From: Thermohalobaculum sp050330995
GTDB taxonomy: Bacteria; Pseudomonadota; Alphaproteobacteria; Rhodobacterales; Rhodobacteraceae
DNA length: 22,905 nucleotides
Direction: 5' to 3'
Assembly: GCA_050330995.1 (NCBI GenBank)
Contig: JBHJHI010000084.1
Coordinates: 1 to 22,905 of the forward strand
Of the stretch, positions 1 through 7,998 are shown piece by piece (within the stretch, counting starts at the first letter, position 1; every line of letters starts with the position of its first letter). A program made the position numbers and the translations under genes. Below the pieces are notes generated by a model, which saw only the letters and a program-made list of their open reading frames with translations, searched no databases and was not told the origin of the DNA.

Positions 1-913
1 CGGCTTCCGCCTCAGCGACGGCGGCGTCCCAGTCGCGCAGGCGCTCGCTCGCGCGGGTCGCGGCGAGGGCGGCGGCGCGCTCGGCCTCCTCGGCGCGGGC
101 GAGGCGGTCGGCATGACGCTCGGCGACGTCGTGCGCCGCCGCGGCCGCGTCGAGGCGCGCGCGGCGCTCTGCCCCGTGGGCGGGATCGACGATCTCGGCT
201 AGCTCGCGGCGCGCCTCGCGGCGGCGGTCGATGCGCCGGCGGAGGCTCGCGGCCTGCGCGGCGAGCGTGTCGCGCCGTTCGGTCAGATGGGCGACGCGAT
301 CCTCGGCCTCCTTCAGCGGCCCGCCCGTGCGCGGGGCCGCACGGCGGCCGGTGACGTAGCGCCCGAGATCCTCGGCGACGCGCCGGCGCAGCCCCTCCAG
401 GCGCCGCCCCCCGGTCATCGCCTCGACCTCGCCCGCGACCGAGCCCAGGAGATCGCGCCGCACCGCCGCGCCGGCGGCGTCCTGGTCGAGGCGCACGAGG
501 CCCTGGCGCACCCAGAGGAGACCGGCCGGGCCGCCCTCCTTCGGCGCGCGCACGGTGGCGGCGAGCCAGGCCTCGGCGTCGTCGGCCTGGGCGACGAGCC
601 GGCCGTCGCGGAACACCCGCGCCTCGCCGCGCCGGCTCTTGCGCCAGGTCTTCTCGACGCGCCAGGGCTCGCCCTCGATGTCGAGGTCGAGCGCGACCGA
701 AGGGTCGCCGCCCGCGTGCGGCACCAGCGAGCGGACCTCGCGCGACTGGCTGTTGCGGTCGAGGAAGAACAGTGCGTGCAGCGCGTCGAACACGGTCGAC
801 TTGCCGCTCTCGTTCGGCGCGGAGAGGACGTTCAGCCCGTCGGCTACGGGGCCGATCTCGACCGCTTCGGCGAAGCGGCGGACGTTCTCGAGACGGATCC
901 GGCGCAGCTTCAC
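1..913 (-). CDS. YhaN/SbcC-like AAA ATPase, N-terminal part (runs off left edge)
   Basis: The minus-strand frame is open from a GTG at 911-913 to the window edge, giving 304 codons of a longer protein. The N-terminus reads VKLRRIRLENVRRFAEAVEI, typical of SMC/RecN/SbcC-type ATPase heads. A Walker A motif, SAPNESGKST, lies at about residues 31-40; its first glycine is alanine, as in some YhaN-type proteins. A DALHALFFLDR stretch follows, and from about residue 160 the sequence becomes a charged Arg/Glu/Ala-rich coiled coil. The GTG start overlaps the TGA of the upstream phosphoesterase gene (GTGA), so the two are translationally coupled. By family knowledge this would be the ATPase of an SbcCD-like nuclease pair acting on DNA ends or structures in the cytoplasm. 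The Walker B and signature motifs lie outside the window, so activity cannot be checked. Family assignment is good; substrate is unknown. Confidence 0.85.
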   Translation of the reverse strand, partial: MKLRRIRLENVRRFAEAVEIGPVADGLNVLSAPNESGKSTVFDALHALFFLDRNSQSREVRSLVPHAGGDPSVALDLDIEGEPWRVEKTWRKSRRGEARVFRDGRLVAQADDAEAWLAATVRAPKEGGPAGLLWVRQGLVRLDQDAAGAAVRRDLLGSVAGEVEAMTGGRRLEGLRRRVAEDLGRYVTGRRAAPRTGGPLKEAEDRVAHLTERRDTLAAQAASLRRRIDRRREARRELAEIVDPAHGAERRARLDAAAAAHDVAERHADRLARAEEAERAAALAATRASERLRDWDAAVAEAEA

Positions 914-2028
914 GACCCCGCCTCCGCGAGCAGCGCGTAGAGCCGGCCGAGCGCGGCCCCGGCCACTGCGGCCCGCCGCGGGTCGGCGCCCGCGGTCTCG
1001 GCGGCGAGCGTGTCGGCGGCGAGGCGCAGCGCGCCCGAGGGCGCGATCGCGTCGAGATCGCCGAGGGCCGGCTCGCTCGCGAGCCCGGTGTCGTCGGTCT
1101 CGACGTACCAGAACTCGGGTGCCGCCGCAGCGATGGCGCGCCCGAGCGCGAGGCGGCCCGCGAGGGTCGTCCGCCCCGTCAGCGTCAGCGACAGGAGGGT
1201 GTCGCGCCGGTGCTCGCGCGGCAGCGCCTCGGCCACCAGGGTCTCCGGGTCGTCGCGAGGCGTGACCAGGAGATCACGCGCGACCCAGTCGAAGGTGCCG
1301 ATCTCGACCGGCTCGACCACGGGGACGCTGCCGGGGCCGTCGAGCGCGACCACGAGGCAGACGCCGCGGCCGTCGTGCTTGAAGCGGGCGCGCGCGGGCG
1401 TGCCGCAGTAGCCCGAGCGCGCGCAGACCGCGCGCCGGCCGTGCCAGTCGCCGAGGGCCAGATAGTCGAGCCCCGCGCTCGCCGCGCGGTCGGGGGCGAT
1501 CACGTCCGAGCCTTCGCCGTCCCGGCCGAAGCTCGCCACGGGTCCGTGCGCGAGGCCGAGGCGGACCGTGCCCGGCGCGCTCTCGGCGCGGGTCATCCAC
1601 TCGGTCAGGTCGCGCCCCGGCGCGCGGCGCGTCACCGGGGCGGGCAGGCAGAGAAGGCCCGGCGCGATCTCGACCGGCGCGGCCTCGGCCAGCACCGCGA
1701 CGTTCGGCGGACGGGCGCCCGCGAGGCGGTCCCAGAGCGCTTCGGCCGCGAGGCTGTCGTGGTTGCCCGGCAGCAGCCACCAGGTCAGGTCGCGCGCCTC
1801 GGCCATGGCCGCGAGCGCCTGGCGCAGCACCGGCTCGGAGGGGGTCTCGCTGTCGAAGGTGTCGCCCGCGAGCAGGACGTGGGCGGCCCCGTGGGCGCGG
1901 GCGGCCGCGGCGAGGGCCGCGAGCGCCGCATGGCGCGCCTCGACCAGCCGACCGCGCACGTCCTCGGGCAGGCCGGCGAAGGCGCGGCCCAGATGCAGAT
2001 CGGAGGCGTGGACGACCCTGAGGCTCAT
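910..2028 (-). CDS. YhaO/SbcD-like metallophosphoesterase (DNA repair exonuclease family)
   Basis: This 372-residue protein begins MSLRVVHASDLHLG. Calcineurin-type two-metal motifs are complete and in order: D10 and H12 (DLHLG), D56 (AGDTFD), N89-H90-D91 (GNHD), H161 (LAHG) and H196 (GDWHG). The C-terminal third (from about residue 230) resembles the accessory region of SbcD/YhaO proteins. The ATG at 2026-2028 was chosen because it begins the conserved fold directly; an in-frame ATG ten codons upstream (2058) would add an unconserved MCRKGRTSGT. The gene is followed by the YhaN-like ATPase with a GTGA overlap, so the pair probably forms a nuclease-ATPase complex analogous to SbcCD/Mre11-Rad50. 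Its ribosome binding region lies in one arm of a perfect 13-bp inverted repeat (2030-2078). Nuclease polarity and physiological role are inference. Confidence 0.88.
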   Translation of the reverse strand: MSLRVVHASDLHLGRAFAGLPEDVRGRLVEARHAALAALAAAARAHGAAHVLLAGDTFDSETPSEPVLRQALAAMAEARDLTWWLLPGNHDSLAAEALWDRLAGARPPNVAVLAEAAPVEIAPGLLCLPAPVTRRAPGRDLTEWMTRAESAPGTVRLGLAHGPVASFGRDGEGSDVIAPDRAASAGLDYLALGDWHGRRAVCARSGYCGTPARARFKHDGRGVCLVVALDGPGSVPVVEPVEIGTFDWVARDLLVTPRDDPETLVAEALPREHRRDTLLSLTLTGRTTLAGRLALGRAIAAAAPEFWYVETDDTGLASEPALGDLDAIAPSGALRLAADTLAAETAGADPRRAAVAGAALGRLYALLAEAGS

Positions 2029-2029
2029 G

Positions 2030-2078
2030 GTCCCGCTCGTGCGGCCCTTCCGGCACAAACCCTTGGCACGAGCGGGAC
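2030..2078 (-). repeat. Perfect 13-bp inverted repeat between RND permease gene and yhaO-like gene
   Basis: The arms GTCCCGCTCGTGC (2030-2042) and GCACGAGCGGGAC (2066-2078) are exact reverse complements with a 23-nt loop. In minus-strand RNA the 3' arm ends one base before the ATG of the phosphoesterase gene and contains the only Shine-Dalgarno-like purine run (GAGCGGGA). The hairpin could therefore mask ribosome binding or act as a transcript-end structure for the RND permease gene. No U-tract follows, so a classical intrinsic terminator is not indicated. Confidence 0.7.
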
Positions 2079-2092
2079 GAGAGACGCAAGGG

Positions 2093-5000
2093 CTAGGCTT
2101 GACTGGCCGGCGCCTCGCGGCGGCGGGTGAGTCGTCCGCGCAACGTCTCCACCAGCACGTAGAGCGCGGGCACCAGCATCAGCGACAGGATCGTGGTCGC
2201 GAGCATCCCCCCGATCACCGTGGTACCGAGCGAGAACCGCGCGTTGGCGCCAGCGCCGGAGGCGAGCACCAGGGGCACCACGCCGAGGATGAAGGAGAAG
2301 GCGGTCATCAGGATCGGCCGCAGCCTCAGCTTCGCCGCCTCCAGCGCCGCGTCGCGGGGCGAGCGCCCGCCGTCCTGCTGCGTGCGCGCGAACTCGACGA
2401 TCAGGATCGCGTTCTTGGCGCTCAGCCCCACCAGCATCAGGAGCCCGATCTGCCCGAAGATGTCGAGCGGCAGCCCGACGAGCGTCAGCGCGAGCACCGC
2501 GCCGAAGGCGGCGAAGGGCACGGCGAGCATGATGACGAAGGGCATCGCCAGGCTCTCGAACTGGGCGGCGAGCACCAGGAACACGAAGGTGACGGCCAGC
2601 GCGAAGATGATGCCCGACCAGCCGGCCGACTGCTTCTGCTGGTAGACCGCGTTCGTCCAGGCGTAGCCGTAGTCCGGGCCGAGGGTCTCGGCCGCCGTCT
2701 CCTCGATCGCCGCGACCAGATCGCCGGAGCTGACGCCGGGCGCGGGCTGGGTGCGGACCTCGACCGAGGGGTAGAGGTTGAAGTGGCCGATCGACTGCGG
2801 CCCGGTGACGAAGCGCGGCTCGATCAGGCTGTCGAGCGGCACGCTCTCGCCGGCCGCGTTCCTGACCGAGAGCCGCGAGAGGTCGCCGACCGCGTCGCGC
2901 GCGTCGCGCGCGGCCTGGACGTAGACCTGGTAGGTCTGGCCGAACCTAGTGAACTCGTTGACGAAGGCCGAGCCGAGGTTGGCCTGGGTCACCTGGAACA
3001 GCCGGCCGATGTCGACGCCGGCCTCCTCGGCCTTCTCGCGCGCGAGGCGGAAGTCGTACTGCGGCACGCTCGCGGTGTAGGTGGTGAAGGCGCGGCCCAC
3101 CTCCGGGCGCTGGTTCAGCGCGGCGATGAAGGCCCGCGCCTCGCGCGCCATGGCGTCGGGGCCCTGGAACCGGAGGCCCTGGAGCTGGACGTTGGCGCCG
3201 CCCGTCGTGCCGAGACCGGGCACGGGGGGCGCGTTGAACACCTGCACGCGCGCGTCCTGGAAATCGGCCAGCTCGCCCCGCAGCTCGGCGATGATCGCCG
3301 TCGCGCTCTCGGACGCCGAGCGCTCGCCCCAGGGCTCCAGGATCGGGATCAGGAAGCCGAAGTAGGGCGCGTTGACGCTGCCCACCAGCGAGCGCCCGGC
3401 GACGGCGACCACGTCGCGCACGCCGGGGATCTCGCGCACGCGGTCCTCGAGGCCGAACACCACGTCCTCGGTGCGCTGGTAGCTCGCCGCCTCGGGGAGC
3501 TGGACGTTCATGATGAAGTAGCCCTGGTCCTCGGGCGGCACGAAGCCGGTCGGGCGCTGCGAGAACAGCCCGACGGTGAGCGCGATCAGCACGAGCGTCG
3601 TGACCACCACCACCGCGCCGCGGCCCATCAGCCGCGAGAGCAGGCGGCCGTAGCGCTCGGAGGCCGCCTCGAAGCCGCGGTTGAAGGCGCGGAAGGGCTT
3701 CGCCGGCGCCGTCGACTTCCCGCGCATCAGCACCCGGCAGAGCGCGGGGGTCAGCGTCAGCGAGATCAAGGTCGAGATGCCGACCGCGATCGCCACCGTC
3801 AGCGAGAACTGGTTGTAGAGAAGCCCCGAGATGCCGGGGATGAAGGCGACCGGCACGAACAGGGCGAACAGCACGGCGGTGGTGGCGATGATCGGGCCGA
3901 TCACCTCGCGCGCGGCCGACTTGGTCGCGGTCTCGGGGTCCTCGCCCTCGTCGAGGTGGCGCTGCACGTTCTCGACCACGACGATGGCGTCGTCGACCAC
4001 GAGCCCGACGGCGAGGATCAGTCCTAGAAGCGTGAGCTGGTTCACCGAGAAGCCGAACAGGTACATGAAGGCGAACGAGCCCATCAGCGCGATCGGGATC
4101 ACGAGGGACGGGATCAGCGTGGTCACGCCCTTTTGCAGGAACACGAACACCACGAACACCACCAGCACGATCGCGAGCACGAGGGTCTGGACCACCTTCC
4201 AGACCGCGGCGACGACGAAGCGCGAGGTGTCGAAGCCGATCTCGTGCTCGAGGCCGGGCGGGAAGCGCTCGGCGATCGTGTCCATCTCCGCCTCGACGCG
4301 CGACAGCAGCGCGAGCGCGTTGGCGTCGGGCGCCTGGAAGATGCCGATCTGCGCGGCCGTCCTGCCCGAGAAGCGCGCGCCGTAGCCGTAGTTGGCGGCA
4401 CCGAGTTCCACCTCGGCGACGTCGGCGAGGGTGACGGCCGCGCCCTGCGCCTCGGCGCGCAGCACGATCTCGCGGAACGCCTGCGCGGTGGAGAGCCGGC
4501 CTTCGGCGGTCGCGGTGTAGGCGAAGTCCTGACCCTCGGTGGTGGGCGCGGTGCCGATCGAGCCGCCCGACACCGGGGCGTTCTGCGCGCGGATCGCGGC
4601 GATCACGTCGGCCGCGTCGAGACTGAAGTATTCGAGCTTCTCGGGGTCGATCCAGACCCGCATGGCGTAGTCGCGCCGGGTGAAGTTGACGACGCGGCCG
4701 ACCCCTTCGAGCCGGCGGAGGCGGTCGATCACGTTGATCGAGGCGTAGTTCGAGACGAACAGCGCGTCGAAGCGCGGATCGGTGGCGTAGAGGCTGACGA
4801 CGGCGGTGATCTGCGGCGAGGCGGTCTCGATGGTGATGCCCTGCTCGCGCACCGCCTCGGGCAGCTGCGCGCGCGCCTGGTTGACCTCGGTCAGCACGTC
4901 GACGGCGGCCTGGTCGGGGTCGGTGCCGACCGCGAAGGTGGCCGCGACCGTCGCGCGCCCGGCGTTCGAGGAGGTCGAGGACAGATAGATCAGCCCCGGC

Positions 5001-5215
5001 ACGCCGTTGACCGCCTGCTCGAGGGGCGTCGCCACGCTGTCGGCGACCGTCTGCGCGTCCGATCCGGTGAACACCGCCGAGGTCTGCACCTGCGGCGGCA
5101 CCACGTTCGGGTAGCGCGAGACCGGCAGCACCATGAGCGCGACCGCGCCGAACATCACGAGCGCGAGCGCGAGCACGCCCGCGAAGATCGGGCGCTCGGT
5201 GAAGAAGCCGATCAC
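2093..5215 (-). CDS. RND efflux transporter permease (HAE1/AcrB family)
   Basis: This 1040-residue inner-membrane proton-driven pump has the usual HAE1 length. It opens MIGFFTERPIFAGVLALAL, with the first membrane helix at about residues 9-30. Adjacent aspartates D408-D409 in VGLVVDDAIVVVEN and K934 in GLSAKNAILIVEFA are the proton-relay residues expected in helices 4 and 10. The signatures FVPPEDQGY (558-566) and RLRPILMTA are present, and two large periplasmic loops separate helices 1-2 and 7-8. The start is GTG at 5213-5215, overlapping the TGA of the adaptor gene (GTGA); a long open frame upstream of it is a shadow of the adaptor. It works with the adaptor encoded just upstream and an outer-membrane channel encoded elsewhere. 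Substrates (drugs, solvents, detergents) cannot be predicted. No local regulator gene is present. Confidence 0.95.
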   Translation of the reverse strand: MIGFFTERPIFAGVLALALVMFGAVALMVLPVSRYPNVVPPQVQTSAVFTGSDAQTVADSVATPLEQAVNGVPGLIYLSSTSSNAGRATVAATFAVGTDPDQAAVDVLTEVNQARAQLPEAVREQGITIETASPQITAVVSLYATDPRFDALFVSNYASINVIDRLRRLEGVGRVVNFTRRDYAMRVWIDPEKLEYFSLDAADVIAAIRAQNAPVSGGSIGTAPTTEGQDFAYTATAEGRLSTAQAFREIVLRAEAQGAAVTLADVAEVELGAANYGYGARFSGRTAAQIGIFQAPDANALALLSRVEAEMDTIAERFPPGLEHEIGFDTSRFVVAAVWKVVQTLVLAIVLVVFVVFVFLQKGVTTLIPSLVIPIALMGSFAFMYLFGFSVNQLTLLGLILAVGLVVDDAIVVVENVQRHLDEGEDPETATKSAAREVIGPIIATTAVLFALFVPVAFIPGISGLLYNQFSLTVAIAVGISTLISLTLTPALCRVLMRGKSTAPAKPFRAFNRGFEAASERYGRLLSRLMGRGAVVVVTTLVLIALTVGLFSQRPTGFVPPEDQGYFIMNVQLPEAASYQRTEDVVFGLEDRVREIPGVRDVVAVAGRSLVGSVNAPYFGFLIPILEPWGERSASESATAIIAELRGELADFQDARVQVFNAPPVPGLGTTGGANVQLQGLRFQGPDAMAREARAFIAALNQRPEVGRAFTTYTASVPQYDFRLAREKAEEAGVDIGRLFQVTQANLGSAFVNEFTRFGQTYQVYVQAARDARDAVGDLSRLSVRNAAGESVPLDSLIEPRFVTGPQSIGHFNLYPSVEVRTQPAPGVSSGDLVAAIEETAAETLGPDYGYAWTNAVYQQKQSAGWSGIIFALAVTFVFLVLAAQFESLAMPFVIMLAVPFAAFGAVLALTLVGLPLDIFGQIGLLMLVGLSAKNAILIVEFARTQQDGGRSPRDAALEAAKLRLRPILMTAFSFILGVVPLVLASGAGANARFSLGTTVIGGMLATTILSLMLVPALYVLVETLRGRLTRRREAPASQA

Positions 5216-6471
5216 TGCCCGCCTCCCGAGCCGTTCCCCGACCCCCCGGTCGAGGCCCGGCGCCGGTCGCCCTCGCCCGCCTCCGCCGGCGCGACCGCCA
5301 TGCCGGGGCGCAGCGACTGGAGGTTGCCGACCGCGACCCGGTCGCCGGGCTCGATCTCGCCCGTGACCGCGGTGCGCCCGTCGTGCTCGGCGCCGGCCTC
5401 GACCGGGACCACCTCGATGGTGTCGTCCTCGCGCACGCGGTAGAGCGCGCGCGCGTTCTGGTCGGTCACGAGCGCGCGGGTCGGCACGAGGCGGACAGTG
5501 TCGGCCCCGAGGCGCAGCCCGACGCGGGCGTACTGGCCGGGGATCAGCAGACGTTCGCCGTTCGGGACGGTGGCGCGCACGGGCAGCGTGTTGGTGGAGA
5601 CCGCGAAGGCGGGGCCGAGGCCGCTGATCCGCCCCTCGAACACGGTGTCGTCGCCCTCGCGGCGGATCTCGACGGGGATCGAGCCACCCCCCTCCAGGCG
5701 CTCGCGCATCCGTGCCAGCTCGCCGGCCGAGGGCTGGATCTCGACCTCGATCGGGTCGTACTGCACCACGCTCGTCAGCAGCGTCTGGCCGGCCTGGATC
5801 AGGTCGCCGCGGTCGACCCGGGCGAAGCCGGCCTTGCCGTCGAACGGCGCCTCGATGGTCGAGAACGCCAGGTCGAGCCTCGCGCGGTCCGCCGCCGCCG
5901 ACAGTTCGCGCGTGCGCGCCTCGGCCTCGCGGCGCTGGGCGCGCAGCTCGTCGAGGCTGCTCTCGGTGGCGAACGACTGGTCCTCCAGCGCCTCGATGCG
6001 CCGCACCTCGCGCTCGAGGTAGTCGAGGTTGGCGCGCGCGCCGTCGAGCGCGGCCTCCGCCTCGTCGAGGCGGGTGCGGAACGGGGTCTGGTCGAGGCGG
6101 AACAGCGTCGTGCCCTGCGTGACGAAGCTCGCCTCCTCGAACAGGCGCTCGTCGAGATAGCCGGTGACGCGCGCGCGCAGCTCGGCCTCCCTGGTGGCGA
6201 TGAAGCGGCCGGAGAACGACAGCCTGACCGGCACCTCGCCCTCGGTGACGCGCGCGATCTCGACGGGCACCGGTCCCGAGCGGCCTCCGCCGCCCCGGCC
6301 CGGCTCCTCGGGGGCGAGCAGACCCGCGACCGGGCCGGGGACCAGCGCGCCCTGGAGCCCGGTGCCGCCGAGCAGGCCGAACAGCGGCGTGCCGGTGAGC
6401 GCGACCGAGGCGGCGTAGATCACGCCGAGCCCGGCCAGCACCGCGGCCGCGTTGACGAGCAGTCGTCCCAT
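5212..6471 (-). CDS. RND efflux periplasmic adaptor (membrane fusion protein)
   Basis: This 419-residue MFP begins MGRLLVNAAAVLAGLGVIYA, an N-terminal membrane anchor without a lipobox. After a Gly/Pro-rich linker come the first lipoyl half (VRLSFSGRFIATREAELRAR), a GYLDERLFEEASFVTQG stretch, an alpha-hairpin of about residues 130-200 rich in Glu, Arg and Ala, and the second lipoyl half (APFDGKAGFARVDRGDLIQAG). Beta-barrel and membrane-proximal domains then lead to a disordered Gly/Ser/Arg tail. The ATG at 6469-6471 was chosen because a strong GGAGGA ribosome binding site lies about six bases upstream. The protein would bridge the permease to a TolC-type channel across the periplasm. The 174 bp upstream contain three GTCCG repeats (6572-6601) but no gene. 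Confidence 0.93.
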   Translation of the reverse strand: MGRLLVNAAAVLAGLGVIYAASVALTGTPLFGLLGGTGLQGALVPGPVAGLLAPEEPGRGGGGRSGPVPVEIARVTEGEVPVRLSFSGRFIATREAELRARVTGYLDERLFEEASFVTQGTTLFRLDQTPFRTRLDEAEAALDGARANLDYLEREVRRIEALEDQSFATESSLDELRAQRREAEARTRELSAAADRARLDLAFSTIEAPFDGKAGFARVDRGDLIQAGQTLLTSVVQYDPIEVEIQPSAGELARMRERLEGGGSIPVEIRREGDDTVFEGRISGLGPAFAVSTNTLPVRATVPNGERLLIPGQYARVGLRLGADTVRLVPTRALVTDQNARALYRVREDDTIEVVPVEAGAEHDGRTAVTGEIEPGDRVAVGNLQSLRPGMAVAPAEAGEGDRRRASTGGSGNGSGGGQ

Positions 6472-6571
6472 GACGTTCCTCCGGCGCCGCACCGGGGTCC
6501 GCCCGGCGTCGCACCCCGCCGGCGGCGGCCGCACGCGGGGGGCGTGCCTGCGAGGATGCGGCGCGGGGGGC

Positions 6572-6601
6572 GTCCGTAAAGGTCCGATGTCGCTACGTCC
6601 G
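6572..6601. promoter_or_regulatory. Three GTCCG direct repeats upstream of the RND operon
   Basis: GTCCG occurs at 6572-6576, 6582-6586 and 6597-6601, with starts 10 and 15 bp apart, in the gap between the AI-2E-family gene and the RND adaptor gene. The first spacing is about one helical turn. The region is less GC-rich than its surroundings (GTAAAGG, GATGTCG). A regulator site or promoter for the efflux operon is possible; five-base repeats can also arise by chance in GC-rich DNA. Confidence 0.25.
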
Positions 6602-6645
6602 AAGGGGGCGCGGGCGTCGTCCGGGAGCCGCGGGGGGCGCGGGCG

Positions 6646-7752
6646 CTATTCGAGCGGCACCTCGCCGGGGTCGACCCGGCCGCCCTCGCCGTGCTCCTCG
6701 CTGTCGCGCTCGGCGAGGAAGACGCCGATGGGCTGCAGCGCGGGGATGTGCTCGCAGAAGGTCTTGAAGGCGATCAGGAGCGGCACGGCGACGACGATGC
6801 CGACGAAGGACCAGAGCCACGCCCAGAACGAGACGGCGACGAACACGACCACGCCGTTCAGCCTGAGCCGCTTGCCGACGAACATCGGCATGACGAAATT
6901 GCCCTCGATCGAGGTCAGCGCCATGTAGACGAGCGCCACGACGAAGGCCCACTCGACGCCCGGGAAGGCGATGAGGGCGACGAGGAACGAGGCGAAGATG
7001 CCGACCGCCGCGCCGACGTAGGGCATGAAGTTGAGGAAGAAGGCGAGCAGCCCCCAGAAGATCGGCCCGGGCATGCCCATCGCCCACATCGCGAGGCCGA
7101 CCGCGGTGCCGAGCCCCGCGTTCACGATGGTGATGGCGAGCAGGTAGCGCGACAGCTTGCGCTCGATCGCGAGCGCGATCTGGAGCGAGCGCGCCTTGTC
7201 GGTCGCCGTCGGCATCACGTGGACGAGCTTCTCGTAGAACATGTCGCCCGAGGCGAGCAGGAACATCAGGAGCGCCAGCGTGAACACGAGCTGGCCGATC
7301 ACCGTGGGCGCGGTCAGCGCGGTGGTGGTCGCGATCCCCTGACCCTGGAGCTGCACCACCATGGCGCCCGAGCCCTCGGTGAGCTGGCGCAGCCGCTCGC
7401 TCGCCTCGATCACGTCGCGAAACAGGTAGGACAGCTCGCGCAGCTGCGACTCGAGCTTGCCCTGCAACTCGGGCAAGCGCTCGAGCCCGACGATGAGCGG
7501 CAGCGACAGCGCGCTCGCCAGCGCCGCGACCAGCGCGAGCAGCGACGCGACGATCAGGAAGGACGCCACGAACTGCGGCACGCCGAGGCGGTCGAACAGC
7601 CGGCGCACCGGGCCGAACACGAGGCTGAGGAGGAAGGCGAGCACCACCGGGATCAGGAAGGCCCGCGCGTAGGCGAGCGCGCCGATGCTCGCGTAGACGA
7701 AGAGCCCGATCAGCGCCCAGCGCGGGTAGCTCGTCGTCTCGCTCGGCTGCAT
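6646..7752 (-). CDS. AI-2E (PerM/YdiK) family transporter
   Basis: This 368-residue polytopic membrane protein has about eight predicted helices. Family signatures are visible: an N-terminal helix pair around YARAFLIPVVLAFLLSLVFGP, the FFLNFMPYVGAAVGIF motif corresponding to the family's NFxPYVG, and IEGNFVMPMFVGKRLRLN corresponding to EGNxxxPxxxGxxLxL. The ATG at 7750-7752 was chosen because GGGAGG lies about six bases upstream; a start eleven codons earlier lacks one. Members have been linked to autoinducer-2 export, ion/proton antiport or stress tolerance, and the family name should not be read as proof of AI-2 export. The gene is divergent from osmC across a 246-bp region that carries an EcfG-type promoter facing osmC and a one-mismatch version facing this gene, suggesting a stress role. 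Confidence 0.88.
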   Translation of the reverse strand: MQPSETTSYPRWALIGLFVYASIGALAYARAFLIPVVLAFLLSLVFGPVRRLFDRLGVPQFVASFLIVASLLALVAALASALSLPLIVGLERLPELQGKLESQLRELSYLFRDVIEASERLRQLTEGSGAMVVQLQGQGIATTTALTAPTVIGQLVFTLALLMFLLASGDMFYEKLVHVMPTATDKARSLQIALAIERKLSRYLLAITIVNAGLGTAVGLAMWAMGMPGPIFWGLLAFFLNFMPYVGAAVGIFASFLVALIAFPGVEWAFVVALVYMALTSIEGNFVMPMFVGKRLRLNGVVVFVAVSFWAWLWSFVGIVVAVPLLIAFKTFCEHIPALQPIGVFLAERDSEEHGEGGRVDPGEVPLE

Positions 7753-7811
7753 TCCCGCCTCCCGCAGACCCCGCGACCGCGGCACGCGGCCCGCACCGTC
7801 CGTGACGGATG

Positions 7812-7836
7812 AACGCGAAGGCGGCCCCGTCGTTCG
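7812..7836 (-). promoter_or_regulatory. EcfG-like promoter, one mismatch, facing the AI-2E family gene
   Basis: Read on the minus strand, CGAAC (7832-7836) is followed after 16 bases by CGTT (7812-7815). The general-stress sigma EcfG consensus is GGAAC-N16/17-CGTT, so one base of nine differs, at the first position. The site is about 60 bases upstream of the ATG at 7752. It mirrors the perfect site facing osmC in the same intergenic region. Confidence 0.35.
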
Positions 7837-7904
7837 ATACGCCTTCCCATGGCACGGCAGGGTTGCACCCTCGCGCCGGCGGCCCGGGCGCGACGCGCCG
7901 CGAC

Positions 7905-7930
7905 GGAACCCGTGGCGCCGCGCTACCGTT
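7905..7930 (+). promoter_or_regulatory. EcfG-type general stress promoter of osmC
   Basis: GGAAC (7905-7909), a 17-bp spacer and CGTT (7927-7930) match exactly the alphaproteobacterial EcfG (SigT/RpoE2-type) consensus GGAAC-N16/17-CGTT. Transcription would start near 7937, leaving a leader of about 60 nt before the osmC ATG at 7999. OsmC-family genes are common members of general stress regulons, so position and function agree. Confidence 0.7.
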
Positions 7931-7998
7931 CAGGCGTGAAGAGGGGTCTGGTGTATCCGTACGCGACCCCGCTCCGACCCCCGCGATGGAGAGTATCG

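Noticed and set aside
1568..4027. Very long plus-strand open frame antisense to the phosphoesterase and RND permease genes
   Set aside because: It lacks family motifs, is extremely Arg/His/Asp/Glu-rich and lies opposite two well-supported genes; such frames are a by-product of high GC content.
5216..6514. N-terminal extension joining the RND permease frame to an upstream open frame of 1473 residues
   Set aside because: The upstream part is a shifted frame of the adaptor gene; the permease family begins at MIGFFTERP, encoded from the GTG at 5213-5215.
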